Shown here piece by piece: positions 12,700 to 24,440 of a stretch of 64,000 nt of DNA (the first letter of the stretch is position 1; each line of letters opens with the position of its first letter). A model generated the notes under the pieces. It had not been told where the DNA came from, did not search any database, and saw only the letters and a list, made by a program, of their open reading frames with translations. The DNA is from Muraenolepis orangiensis (taxonomy: Eukaryota; Chordata; Actinopteri; Gadiformes; Muraenolepididae), in NCBI GenBank assembly GCA_027704905.1, contig CM051007.1, positions 19,848,059 through 19,912,058 of the forward strand. The letters run 5' to 3'. The translations under genes were made by a program, and so were the position numbers.

Positions 12700-12902
12700 C
12701 ACACACACACACACACACACACACACTCAAACACAAACACACACACACCGATGCACTCAAATCTTCTCACGCACACACACACACACACACACACACTGAT
12801 GTATTCAAATCCTCTCACACACACACACGCACACACACACACACACACACACTGATGTATTCAAATCCTCTCACACACACACGCACACACACACACACAC
12901 AA
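12700..12902. repeat. CA-rich minisatellite with TATTCAAATCCTCTCA spacer
   Basis: CA blocks separated by three copies of a spacer: GATGCACTCAAATCTTCTCACG at about 12749, and GATGTATTCAAATCCTCTCAC at about 12798 and 12853. The unit is about 50-55 bases. It starts next to the L2-type tail. Confidence 0.9.
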
Positions 12903-13131
12903 GTATGCTCTCCTCCAGCCTTTTCTGATTGCATATTTAAGAAATCGCTCGAGTCATCACTCAAAAGCAAAAACTAATGCAATAAATGAGATCCTTCATA
13001 CGTGTGTGTGCGCATGTGCATATGTGCATGTGCGTGTGTGCATGTGTGCATGTGTGTGTGTGCATGTGCGTACTGGCACAAAATACAAACCTTTTTTTGA
13101 TCTCGTGGGAGGGTCAGGGGGTCGAGAGGGC

Positions 13132-13354
<223 letters not shown>

Positions 13355-14487
13355 CTCGGTCGGATCAAAGGGACCCCATGTCCCTTTGGGACCCCCCCCC
13401 CCCCTCTAATGGGGTTATCATGTGCTCCCACTCCCCGGGTGCCACGCAGCATTTAATTAGGGATGTGTCACTTCGGCATGACCCCCCCACCAACCTGAGT
13501 GCCGTTATTACTGCCATGAAACAGGGCCTCTCCGCTGTGGCCCCTCAAGGCCGGCAATAATTACCAGTATGGGCTTGAGCCATCATACTTGGAATATTTT
13601 CTATATTTTTCTTTTCTTTTCTTTTTTTTTTCTTTGACACGGTTCATATGTAGTGCTGCTGCTGTTTTTTTAGATCTATTTTTGGCCCGCCAGCTCGAGC
13701 CGAGAATAAATGGTAGAAAGTCTTCCCCACCCCCCCGAGTCGGGGTATTTTTTAATTTTTTTATCAATGACGGTACACTTTTGGCAAATTTAGTTTTTTT
13801 TCTTAGGAATTATTCGCACTGTTGTTCTTAAAGTGTTTAAGTGAGCGTTGTTGGGGTTGGACTCAGAAACAGAATGCGTTTATTGTCATAAACACACAGC
13901 TGCACGATCAGGAACTTCCATCTGGTCACAGGTCCATGGAATTCATAACAAGAATAATTCTGTTATTCTTGTTATAACTTCTTTTCTTTTTCCATGGGGG
14001 GGGGTACGACAACTGTTTTTGAGCGCTACTATATACATAAAGGCCTAGTAGACTCCCTATTTCTCACGCAAAGCCGAGCTGAGGTTTGCATGTTGCCAGT
14101 TAAGCACAGCAGAAGTTCTGCTCAGTGACATCATTTCAGCAAATGGCTAGGTATGGCAAGGTAAGGGGAAGGGGTGTGTCCCCTGGTGGATTCTTTTTAT
14201 TAAATAGTCCAATAATAGTGTGCAATAGTCAGTTTTGGTTAGTTGTTTCTATACAATTAATTGATATGACATTAATTAAGGTAATGAATACAACCACAGT
14301 AGGTCGATTTTGAGGTTCAGGGGATCGAAACCCGTTCGCACAAAGGAATATTTCCCCACTCGATGGTTCGTATTGGGGTTTTACGCTGTACGGTTTTTAA
14401 ATCGTTTGCCAATCATGCACATTAGCAATTCATTAAGCAAACAACGTTTGCACTTGCTTCTCTCACATGTTTAACAAAATCAACAGA

Positions 14488-14490
<3 letters not shown>

Positions 14491-14528
<38 letters not shown>
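14491..14528. repeat. (CA)n microsatellite
   Basis: About 18 CA units preceded by CACC. Confidence 0.93.
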
Positions 14529-14531
<3 letters not shown>

Positions 14532-14592
14532 CATTAAGTGAACTGCATCTAGATCCGATGTTCCAGAGTGCCGAAACCTCACATTTTTATCA

Positions 14593-14860
14593 TGAGGTAG
14601 AGCGGGTTGTCTGACAACCGGAAGGTTGCTGGTTCGATCCCCCGGCTCCTCCTAGCATCGAGGTGTGGAGGTGTCCCTGAGCAAGACACCCTTACCCTAA
14701 CTGCTCCTGACGTGCTGGCTGTCTCCTTGCGTGGCTGACCGTCTGTGGTTGAATGTGTGAATGAATGGGTGAGTGTGAGGCTTGACTTGTAAAGCGCTTT
14801 GAGTGGCCGCACTGGTTAGAAAAGCGCTATATTCAGTAAATGCAGTCCATTTACCATTTG
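14593..14860 (+). mobile_element. tRNA-derived SINE, family A copy 2
   Basis: GAGGTAGAGCGG (box-A-like), AACCGGAAGGTTGCTGGTTCGATCC (box B), GAGGTGTCCCTGAGCAAGACACC, GACGTGCTGGCTGTCTCCTTGCGTGG, and the tail CTTGTAAAGCGCTTTGAGTGG with AGTCCATTTACCATTTG. It is collinear with 6073-6328 and better preserved at the 3' end. Confidence 0.82.
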
Positions 14861-15288
14861 ATAACCGGATCGATGAGGCCTATATACGTTCAGCCGCACA
14901 TCCAGCATTACAAAGATACGCATGCTATGATGGCCATCGTACTAATGCTGACCTACAACGAAACCTCTCGATGGTCTGATCACGAGGGCTAGTTAAGCTA
15001 GCCACAGTGTAAATGGAGGCGTTGGTGCATTGGTGATGTTGAATGGCAATAGGGTCTAAAATACGGCCGAGCAATGAATCAAAATACCATCTAAATCGCA
15101 ACGTGGCCAAGTTGACCAATTCTCTGATAAGGGTAAGTTGTGTAAATGTAAATTTATAACGCCATAGTATACTCTATGTATACACCATAGTATAGCATAT
15201 CATAGGTAGTACATAGTATTGTTTAGTATAGTATTGTATAGTTTATATAGTACTGTTCTGGAAATTACTGGGACTGGAAATTCATACT

Positions 15289-15358
15289 GCAGGAAGGAAT
15301 AAGGGAGTAAGCATTCCATTGTACTTGCTGCAAATGGCAAATAAAACCTCTTGAATCC
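15289..15358 (+). repeat. Dispersed tail repeat, copy 2
   Basis: GGGAGTAAGCATTCCATTGTACTTG, then GCAAATGGCAAATAAAACCTCTTGAATCC. The AATAAA and the TTGAAT end look like a retroposon 3' terminus. It is preceded by AGTATTGTATAG-like words (15216-15245) that also begin the repeat at about 32500. Confidence 0.65.
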
Positions 15359-16740
15359 ATTATGATGAAGAACTGTGGTGCTGCAGAGATGCCCTTGCCT
15401 ACACATACTTTTTCTCCAGCTGCAAGAAGTCATGTTTGTTTGGTATAGACCCCTACACTCGAATATATATCTATTTTTACAGCACTTCACTGTGGGAGCG
15501 GTAACTCTGCCTGACGAGTCTGGCCATGCTGTTATCATGTGTTGCGATCCTCTAGTGGGACCCGAGGCTCCTGGGGTGTGGGGGGAGGGGGGGTGAATGG
15601 TGTATAGGCCGGTTATTAGTCCTAGAGGTGTGCTTGCCGGTGCCTCCGGACACGGCCCGCTATTAGAAGCCTGGTAATAGGCTGGATGGGCTGCTCTGAT
15701 AAGGGCCTTAATCCCTGCAACGGTTAGGAAAAAATCAATGGGGGAAGGAGATTGGTTCAAGCCGGCGCTCTTGTGTCCCTCATGAGAAGCGAAGAACTGC
15801 TTCACCGTTTCCCCGTCTGTGAGCACGTTGTCAGCGTTGTGGTGTGTGTGTGTGTCGTATTATTTCTATATTCTACGTACTTATTTTAAAGATAATATCA
15901 ATAACAATTTCATCTGTTGACGGTACCGGGGAACAGTGTTATATATATATCATAATCTAATAATCTGATGTCCTGAGCGAGCCGGGGGGGGGGGGTTGGT
16001 GGAAGACCAGATCCGGGGGAGATTCTATTGATAGCCCGTCAGGTTTTGATCCGTTTACATCCAGCATCCATCCGGGGGGGTTGGGGGGGAGGCGGGGGCA
16101 ATTTTTTGACCTGCCGAACTGAGCAACGCTTCTGCGCTTTTGAAGATGACTGGAAAATAGGCCCCCGTTTGAAGATGAGACGTCAGTGGCTGACACGAGG
16201 CCCCGGTGGCCGCACCGCTTTAAAAAAAAAATGAAACGCCCTAATGGTTTTTTAATGTGCTCTGCCTTTTGTTGTATGGGTGGGGGGGGGGGGGGGGGGC
16301 TGTGAGACTGCCGTAATTGCATAGCTGCCATTAACTCCGGCTCTCCTCATTCGGTGTTGGCCGTGTCGTGTGTGGCTCTCTGGTATGTGTGGCCCATGTT
16401 TCTACAGCATTTGAATCCAATCGGCGCACCCCCAGCCCATCTCATTCACACATGCATGGTCTCTCTCTCTCTCTCTCTGACTCTCACTCTCTCTGTCTGT
16501 CTTTCTCCCGCTCTCTGCCTGGTCTTTACCTGGAGTGGGTCTAATCTTTGTGTGTGTTCAGTGAGTATCATTTTCACTGTGATGATGGGTATTGAGTGAA
16601 CACACGTGGCAGGGTCTAGCAAGGGCCCAACCGGTGCAGGGAATATGACCGTGTGAACTCCATCCTACTCCTACAAATACCGCTCCTCTGGGGGGGGAGG
16701 ATGGGGAGGTCTCTGCACTGGAATTCAACAATTCATCAAT

Positions 16741-16741
16741 G

Positions 16742-16781
<40 letters not shown>
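16741..16781. repeat. (CA)n microsatellite
   Basis: About 20 uninterrupted CA units. Confidence 0.94.
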
Positions 16782-16785
<4 letters not shown>

Positions 16786-16930
16786 ATCGATATATGGATG
16801 TCTTCCCCCTCCACAGTGAATGAAATAGAATGGCTAGATATATGCTTATTGCTAAATCGCTTGCTTCGGCAAACATGGTTCACCATGCAATTTAGCCTGG
16901 GCGTCGTCTTTTGTAGCTGGCATCCAGTGT

Positions 16931-16982
<52 letters not shown>

Positions 16983-17010
16983 TCTCTCTCTCTCTTTCTC
17001 TCTCTCTCCA
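16931..17010. repeat. (CT)n microsatellite with CTTT variants
   Basis: CT repeats with several TTTCTC interruptions in the distal half. Confidence 0.94.
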
Positions 17011-17937
17011 CAAACCTCTTGTCGCGACGGAAGCCATTTGCAGTCATTTGCGGCTATCGTCCTAGCCGCCCTCACCACCGCCACTGTCAAAGTCCCATTG
17101 TGTAATTTCTCTTCTGCGGGGGGGGGGGGGATGACGGCAGCACTCGACGTTCTCAAAACGCCTTGGCTCCAGGTGCTTACAGCCGGCGGTTCACTCTCGC
17201 ACTCTCTGCGCTGCAGAACTCATTTTTGACAGCGTCCGTTTTGTAAGTGAAGCCCTTGGGGTGGGGTAGAAGGGGGGGGGGGGGGGGGGTTGGCGGGTTT
17301 TACGGTCTGGTGAGTTATAGTACAATGCTGTAAGACCGATTGAGGCATAGCCTGTGGACTGACATAAATATCTCTGCAATTTAAATGTCATCACACACGA
17401 GACACACCCACACACACGTCATTGAGTTTTCCAATAGGAAACAATGTTGGCATGTTTACTACGACCACATTAATCACAGTTCACAACGCACGGGAAATGC
17501 AAAACGAAGAAAGGTGGACGAAAAGACGTGACTTCAGGAGTAGGTTAAGAACATTACAGACCCGCCTCGGCTTGCTTGCATGGCTGGAGTGAGTGAGGGA
17601 GGAGAGTGAAGAGATGATGCGGGAGTGATTAGAGGAGATCTTCGGAGAAGAAGAACCGTTAACCACGGCCCTGACCCCGGGGGCGGATAGGATGAAGTCA
17701 GACCTTCGCTTGAAGGTTTGAAGTGTGGCCTTCCGCGTAGCCTCAGGCAATGTCCCTGCCGGCATCCTGTGAATAAATACGACTCGTACTGCTATTTCAG
17801 AAGAAATAGCGGTGTGCAGATTTGCTGAAAAATAATAGTTTTTAGTATAGCTAAATAATAACTAAATATATATTACATCTTAGAAATGTGCAGCAGAGTG
17901 ACGTGACGTAGTTGCTGTCGTTGTATTTTGCTTCTTG

Positions 17938-18025
17938 GGTGTTTCGAACAGCTGCTAGGGTGTTGTTTTGGGTTTGCTGTGGTGTTCTGGGTGGGGGTTG
18001 CTAGGGTCTAATGGGTGGTTGTAAG
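17938..18025 (+). repeat. GGTTGCTAGGGTG minisatellite, left half
   Basis: Imperfect GGGTGTT / GGGTTTGCTGTGGTGTTCTGGGTGG / GGTTGCTAGGGT units. The same word family resumes at 21980 (GTGTTATGGGTGGTTACTGGGG), so one array was split by the insertion at 18026-21979. The last eight bases, GTTGTAAG, are the hAT target duplication. Confidence 0.75.
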
Positions 18026-18377
18026 TAACGATGCTCCGATCGATCGGCCGCCGATCATTTTCGGCCGATCAGAAGAGCCGACCAGATGACGCAAAAAAAC
18101 ATGAGACTTTTCTTGATGCGCGGCAAAAAAATATGCAATGTGTGTGAAGCAGAAATGCCGGCAGCACTGCCAAAAGCTACTGGTAAATACATGTCAATCA
18201 TATTGGGCTCCTAGATTGTTTATTTCATTCTAGGTGGGTATCATTCAAAAGATGTGTGCTTCACATTGCCGCTTTTCACAGAACAAAAGAGGCGTACTAG
18301 GTCTGAACTGCCCATGGGAAGAACGAACCATGGAGGAGTTTTCGCTGCCTACCTTTCAGTTTTTTATGTGAAATTAC

Positions 18378-18469
18378 TTGATTGGTTGAGTAGCGTCACG
18401 TGAGACTATAGTTTTGTGATATATATTATATTATTATATATATATATATATATATCTGCAATGCATTTT
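18378..18469. repeat. Left copy of the Rex3 target duplication
   Basis: TTGATTGGTTGAGTA, then GAGACTATAGTTTTGTGATATATATTATAT, then TCTGCAATGCATTTT. It matches 21792-21857 in order, apart from scattered substitutions and a roughly 25-base TA expansion here. The LINE's CATC tail follows directly. Confidence 0.75.
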
Positions 18470-21400
18470 CCATCCATCCATCTTCTCCCGCTTATCCGTA
18501 ATCGGGTCGCGGAGGTAGCAGCTTCAGCAGGGGACTCCAAACTTCCCTCTCCCTAGCTACATCAACTAGCTCTGACTGGGGGATCCCGAGGCGTTCCCAG
18601 GCCAGTGTGGAGATGTAATCACCCCACCTGTACCTTGGTCTGCCCCGTGGTCTCTTCCCAGTTGGATGTGCCTGGAAAACCTCCCTCGGGAGGCGACCAG
18701 GAAGCATCCTTACTAGATGCCCGAACCACCTCAACTGGCTCCTTTCTACACAAAGGAGCAGCGGCTCTACTCCGAGTCTCTCACGAGTGACTGAGCTTCT
18801 CACCCTATCCCTCAGGGAGATACCAGCCACCCTCCTAAGGAAACTCATTTTGGCCGCTTGTATTCGCAATCTCGTCCTTTCGGTCATTACCCATTGTTCA
18901 TGGCCGTAGGTGAGGGTAGGAACGAAGACTGATCGGTCGATCGAGAGCTTTGCCTTCTGGCTCAGCTCTCTTTTGGTTACAACGGTGCGCCAAAGTGTGC
19001 TGAATACCGCCCCCGCTGCACCTATTCTCCTGTCAATCTCACGCTCCATCCCCCCCTCACTCGAGAACAAGACCCCGAGATACTTGAACTCCTTCACTTG
19101 GGATAATGGACTCCCTCCCTACTTGGAGTAGACAATCCACCAGTTTCCTGCTAAGAACCATGGCCTCAGATTTAGAGGTGCTGATCCTCATCCCAGCCGC
19201 TTCACACTCTGCTGCAAACCGATCCAGTGAGTGCTGAAGGTCACATACTGATGACGCAAACAGGACCACATCATCTGCAAACAGCAGCGATTCAATCCTG
19301 AGCCCACCATACTGAAACCCCTCCCCTCCATGACTACGCCTTGAAATCCTGTCCATGAAAATCACAAACAGAATAGGTGACAAAGGGCAGCCCTGGCGGA
19401 GGCCAACACCCACTGGGAACAGGCCCGACTTACTACCGAGAATCCGGACACGGAGTACAGAGATTGGATGGCCCTCAATAGTGACCCCCGCACCCCATAC
19501 TCCCGCAGCACCCCCCACAGTATTTCCCGAGGGACCCGATCATATGCCTTCTCCAAATCCACAAAACACATGTAGACCTGATGGGCATTCTCCAAAGCCC
19601 CTCTAGGATCCTTGCAAGAGTGAAAAGCTGGTCCGTTGTTCCACTACCAGGGCGGAATCCGCATTGTTCCTCTTCAATCTGAGGTTCGACTATCGGCCGA
19701 ACCCTCCTTTACACACCTTGGAGTAGACTTTCCCAGGGAGGCTGAGTAATGTGATACCCATGTAATTGGCATACACCCTCTGGTCACCCTTTTTGAACAG
19801 GGGTACCACCACCCCCGTTTGCCACTCCTCAGGCACTGTCCTAGACTTCCACGCAATGTTGAAAACACGTGTCATCAATGACAGCCCCTCAACACCCAGA
19901 GCCTTTAGCATTTCTGGACGGATCTCATCAACCCCTGGGGCTTTGCCACTGCGGAGATGTTTGACTACCGCAGTGACTTCTTCCAGGGAGATTGATGTTT
20001 GCCGTCCTTCATCCTCCAGCTCTGTCTCTACCGTTGAGGGTGTAGTTGGGTTAAGAAGTTCCTCAAAGTGTTCTTTCCACCGCCGATCACCTCCTCAGTT
20101 GAGGTCAGCAATGTCCCACCCTTACTGTACACAGCTTGGATGGATCCACGCTTCCCCCTCCTGAGGATTGTTTGCCAGAAACGCTTTGGTGCCGACTGGA
20201 AGTCCTTCTCCATGGCTTCTCCGAATTCCTCCCACACACGCTGCTTTGCCTCCGCTACAGCCGAGGCTGCCGTCCTCTTGGCCTGTCGATACCTCGCAAC
20301 TGAGTCCGGAGTCTCACAGGCTAACATAGCCCGGAAGGCCTCCTTCTTCAGCCGGACGGCTTCCCTGACCACCTGTGTCCACCACGAAGTCCGAGGGTTG
20401 CCGCCCCTTGAGGCACCAATGACCTTGAGGCCACAGCTCTCAACCGCAGCTTCGGCAATAGAAACTTTGAACACTGACCACTCTGGCTCAATGCCCCCAG
20501 CCTCCACAGAGATGCCCGAAAAAATTCTGCCGGAGGTGGGAGTTGAAGGTCTCCCGGACAGGAGCATCCACCCGACGTTCCCAGTTCACCCGCACTACAC
20601 GTTTGGGCTTACCAGGTCTGTCCAGAGGCTTCCTCCGCCATCTTACCCAACTCACCACCAGATGGTGATCGGTTGACAGCTCTGCTCCTCTCTTCACCTG
20701 AGTGTCCAAAACATGCGGCCTCAGGCCAGATGACACGATAACAAAATCGATCATTGACCTTCGGCCTAAGGTACTCTGGTACCATGTACACTTATGAGCA
20801 TCCTTATGTTTGAACATGGTGTTTGTTATGGCCAATCCATGACTAGCACAGAAATCCAATAACAAAACCCCACTCCGGTTCAGATCAGGTAGGCCGTTCA
20901 GGCCCCTCCAAGTTTCCCCATCGTTACCCACGTGTGTTGAAGTGTCCCAGGAGGACTATAGAGTACCCTTCAGGAGCCCCATGCAGGACTCCATCCAGGG
21001 TGTGCAAGAAGGCGGGATATTCCAAACTGTTGTTTGGTGCATAGGCACAAACAGTCAGAGTTTTCCCTCCCATGACCCTAAGGCGTAGGGAGGCGACCCT
21101 CTCGTCCACCGGGGTAAACTCCAACAAAGCGGCACTCCCCCGGGGACTTGTGAGTATCCCCACACCCGCCCAGTGCCTCACACCCTGAGCAACTCAGAGA
21201 AGGAAAGAGTCCAACCCCCATCCAGGAGTTTAGTTCTGTTACCTCTAAGCTGTGCGTAGAGGTAAGCCCCACCAGATCTAATTGGTAGCACTCTACCTCC
21301 CGCACAAGCTCAGGCTCCTTCCCCCCCCCAGAGAGGTGACATTCCACGTCCCCAAAGCCAGTCTCTGTTGGCTGGGTTTGGTCCGTCGAGGCCCCCTGCC

Positions 21401-21791
21401 TTCACTGGCAGTGCACCCGACCCCAGTGGTTCTTCCTGTAGGTGGTGGGTCCGAGGGAAGGAGAAGTGGCCACGTTGCTTTTTCGGGCTATGCCCGACCG
21501 GACTCCGTGGCTAACCCGGCCACCAGACGCTCGCTGACGGGCCCTCTTTCCGGGCCTGGCTCCGGAAAGGGGCCCCGGGCTTCCTCCGGGCAGGGTATCC
21601 TCACTTCTACTTGTTTGTTTGTCCATTAGGGTCTTTGAACCATTCTTAGTCTGGCCCCTCCCCTGAGACCAATCTGCCATGGGAGACCCTACCAGGAGCA
21701 CTAGGCTCCAGACAACACAGCTCTCAGGTTCACAGGGACACCCAAACCTCTCCACCACGATAAGGTGATGGTTCCCGGAGAGGTCAGCGAT
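18470..21791 (-). mobile_element. Near full-length Rex3 (RTE-clade) LINE
   Basis: About 3.3 kb on the minus strand. It starts at the 5' end near 21791 with a roughly 440-base untranslated leader, continues through endonuclease and reverse transcriptase, and ends in a (GATG)n tail at 18470-18485. The GATG tail and the protein are characteristic of Rex3, a teleost retroposon. It is inserted inside the hAT element and is flanked by an unusually long duplication. Confidence 0.9.
18492..21345 (-). pseudogene. Rex3 endonuclease / reverse transcriptase, broken
   Basis: The protein would copy its own RNA at a nicked target (target-primed reverse transcription). Visible parts in order on the minus strand: start of the apurinic-type endonuclease near 21345 (GGGKEPELVREVE); its IDFVIVSS and STDHH motifs near 20670-20750; a linker 20028-20567; RT fingers with VVVPLFKKG near 19800; RQGCPLSPILF near 19366-19398; the catalytic FADD at about 19270-19281; and the C-terminal RWFGHLVRM and GRPRYRW segment ending at 18492. 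It is split over several frames, so frameshifts or stops interrupt it between about 21180 and 21080, near 20930, between about 20028 and 19700, and again near 19600 and 19060. The position matching the DFNA endonuclease motif reads HFNT. It cannot encode one full-length protein. Confidence 0.88.
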
Positions 21792-21857
21792 TTGATTGGT
21801 TGAGTACACAGGAGACGATAGTATTGTGATATATATTATATTTCTGCAATGCATTTT
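21792..21857. repeat. Right copy of the Rex3 target duplication
   Basis: TTGATTGGTTGAGTACACAGGAGACGATAGTATTGTGATATATATTATATTTCTGCAATGCATTTT in order, 66 bases, the partner of 18378-18469. It lacks the TA expansion of the left copy and is probably closer to the original target. Confidence 0.75.
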
Positions 21858-21979
21858 AGAATACTTTTTTTATTGCTCTAAATGGTAATTCAATATGTAA
21901 TACTACTCATTAGCCCCCGCACACCTTTTGATCGGTGATCGGCGATCGGCCCCCAAAAACCCTGATCGGAGCATCCCTA

Positions 21980-22052
21980 GTTGTAAGGGTGTTATGGGTG
22001 GTTACTGGGGTAGTTTCTGGCTGGTTGCTGGGGGGGTTTCTGGGTGCTTGCT
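21980..22052 (+). repeat. Minisatellite, right half after the hAT insertion
   Basis: Begins with the second copy of GTTGTAAG, then GGTGTTATGGGTGGTTACTGGGGTAG and TGGCTGGTTGCTGGGG words that continue the array interrupted at 18025. Confidence 0.7.
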
Positions 22053-22328
22053 ATCTTTTTTTGATTGTTTGCCAGCCAATTAAAACAAAGCTCAGTGTGA
22101 GAGATAATAGGAGTTGTGCAGAATAATAAGTTTGAAAGCTAAAGCCACTGCGAGCACCTAATGACCTAAACACCTAATCTTACACTATAGCGGGCTTATT
22201 CTTCATGGGTACATTATTCAATTGAATCTGGCTGGACCCTTGCCAAGCCGCAAAAATCTGGGCAACCTTGATGTCTGTGACGCAGCAAAAAAATAAAAAA
22301 ACTGTTCACGAACAATGAAAACTATTTC

Positions 22329-22480
22329 CCTCCCGAACGGGTGTATATACAGTGCCCGGGGAGCAGTGTAGGGTCTGGTGCCTTGCTCAAAGGCACCTCG
22401 GCAGTGCCCAGGTGTTTCGGGGACTTGAACCAGTTCCCAAGCAAAGTCCCAACAGACAGTGCTATCCTGCCACCCAGTTG
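22329..22480 (-). mobile_element. SINE family B copy, inverted
   Basis: On the minus strand: CTGGTTCAAGTCCCCGAAAC (box-B-like core GGTTCAAGTCC), ACACCTGGGCACTGCCGAGGTGCC, TTTGAGCAAGGCACCAGACCC, TACACTGCTCCCCGGGCACTG, TATATACA. It is collinear with 8634-8720. Confidence 0.75.
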
Positions 22481-22998
22481 TTAGCTGGAGCTGTCTTCCG
22501 AACGGCGACCCAAACGATGACAAAAAGTTCCCCAACATAGTGTTTGACGAGGTATTCTACATAATGAAATAAAATAATCATAAAATAAAATATTCCCAAT
22601 AACAAATAATCCAGTGTAATACAACAGTGTTCATAATAAAAATGCTCACTTTGAAGCACAAGTTTTTATAGTTGTATAGCATTACTTGTATTTCACACCG
22701 CTGTATAAATCGTCATTTTTATAAATAATTTGAAAGATATGACTCGATGTGTACATCTTTTTAATGTGGTTGTTTTTACATCGAGGTCCACTTTCGTCAA
22801 AGGCATCTGTGAACAAAAATGAATTGTCTTTTCTTGTTCGATAAATTACATTGACACGCACACACTTTCATGCTTTGGAAACTTAATATATACCATTTAC
22901 GTAAGGTGTTCTATAATCCTAACTCTTTCAAACGCTTACCTGTCTAGACATACAATGAAATCAATCCAGTCACCGTTCTCTCCTCCCCCCCCCTGCAG

Positions 22999-23152
22999 GA
23001 TGGCCATCCAGGTGGACCGCATAGACTTTGAGAGCCTTCCCCAGCGGGAGTCGGACCCGCAGCGCTACGCCAGCGCGAAGCAGCTCGAGGAGGAGCGCCT
23101 GCGTGCTCAGGGCTGCCAGATCAACAGCAAGCTGGGCCTCTGCTGGACCATC
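22999..23152 (+). CDS. trappc9: trappc9 coding exon (second of three in window)
   Basis: The first base (G) completes the Arg codon begun at 5528. Then 51 whole codons follow, starting MAIQVDRIDFESLPQRES, continuing with AKQLEEERLRAQG, and ending SKLGLCWTI in phase 0. The ATG at 23000 is an internal Met, not a start. The acceptor is a C-rich tract with TGCAG (AG 22997-22998). No GT donor follows the last homologous codon. The exon instead abuts ATATCCTTT, the U12-type 5' splice site. Reading on past it adds residues unlike TRAPPC9. This part of the protein lies in the C-terminal region of the TRAPP II-specific subunit. Confidence 0.95.
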
Positions 23153-23161
23153 ATATCCTTT
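23153..23161 (+). promoter_or_regulatory. U12-type AT-AC 5' splice site
   Basis: ATATCCTTT directly after the ATC codon at 23150-23152. This is an exact match to the minor-spliceosome AT-AC donor consensus, recognised by U11 and then U6atac snRNA. No usable GT donor keeps the reading frame here. Confidence 0.92.
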
Positions 23162-24106
23162 CAACCGTGTGCCCCGCCCCTGTGTCTCAGAACGGCTGCG
23201 CGCCATTAAAGCTTACCGGCGATTGGGGGGGGTGGGGATTGTAGATGGAGATGAACGCTGTGGCAGAGAGCAAGATTCTAAGACAATCGTAAAAGCAAAT
23301 CTCTGCTCCCTCCCTGCTCTGATTCGCCATTGGCGACACCTATGATCGCCAGGCAAGATGAAGTCCCCGAGCCAATCGGGCAAGAGAGATGTCCTTACCT
23401 GGTCAGAAATTTGCCAGAAGCCTAAAGTCTAAATTGTGTCATGCGGTCAACTTTGATGAGCTATTCTCACAGCGCAACATTTCACTCACTAATAGGGTGA
23501 TGGCGTTTTAACAACACGCGACCAATAACACTCAAATTGTAGCCCTTAACGTACCTACAGCACCTCCACATTGTGTTTGTGTAGCCCTCAATTAGGGTTG
23601 GTCTCAAGAGGGGGCTTACAACAGCCCCTGACCCCTAACCGCCTTCTCCAAAGGGCTTCAGAGGAAAATCACTCCCCGACTGAGAAGGGACCTCGTTAAG
23701 GAACACAGAGCAGGGATCCCTGCTCCCAGAGCGATTAGGGGCGCAGTAGGTAGCCAACGTACAGCCTATAACAGCAGAGCAAAAACAGTGGTTCAGCGAG
23801 AAGCAGGTTGTTGTAGAAAATAGCCGAGGGGGGTAGCGATCGATCCAGATCGATCGGACGTGAGCTGTGCAGTCGTAACGACATAACACACGCCGCGGTA
23901 CAGGGCAGGGCAGGGCAGGCAGGAAGGCAAGGCAAGGCAGGCAAGGCCACTTGAATGGCCCCCGCGTGTGTCTGGTGTTGACGGAAACTGTGTCGGAGGG
24001 GCTACATCTGGAGGTCCGCCGACCTGCTGTGTCCTCCCGCAGCGGACAGATGGCGGGAGCGTATGGACTACTCTCTACTACACTGTGTGTGTGTTTGTGT
24101 GGCAAA

Positions 24107-24440
<334 letters not shown>

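Larger units (their letters stand above)
18026..21979. mobile_element. Non-autonomous hAT-type DNA element, interrupted by Rex3
   Basis: The terminal inverted repeats are TAACGATGCTCCGATC at the left and, reversed, TAGGGATGCTCCGATC at the right: 14 of 16 bases match. The subterminal regions are rich in GATCGGC and CGATC words. The element is flanked by an exact 8-bp target duplication GTTGTAAG (18018-18025 and 21980-21987), as expected for the hAT superfamily. Without the inserted LINE and one copy of its target duplication it would be about 0.57 kb. Near 18117-18200 a short open stretch with a Cys-X2-Cys pair (ICNVCEAEMP) may be a remnant of a BED zinc finger, which would make it a deletion derivative of an autonomous element. 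Confidence 0.8.

Noticed and set aside
23000..23209. Separate small gene starting at ATG 23000
   Set aside because: The ATG is an internal Met of trappc9: the first base at 22999 completes a codon from 5528, and the frame past 23152 enters the U12 intron.
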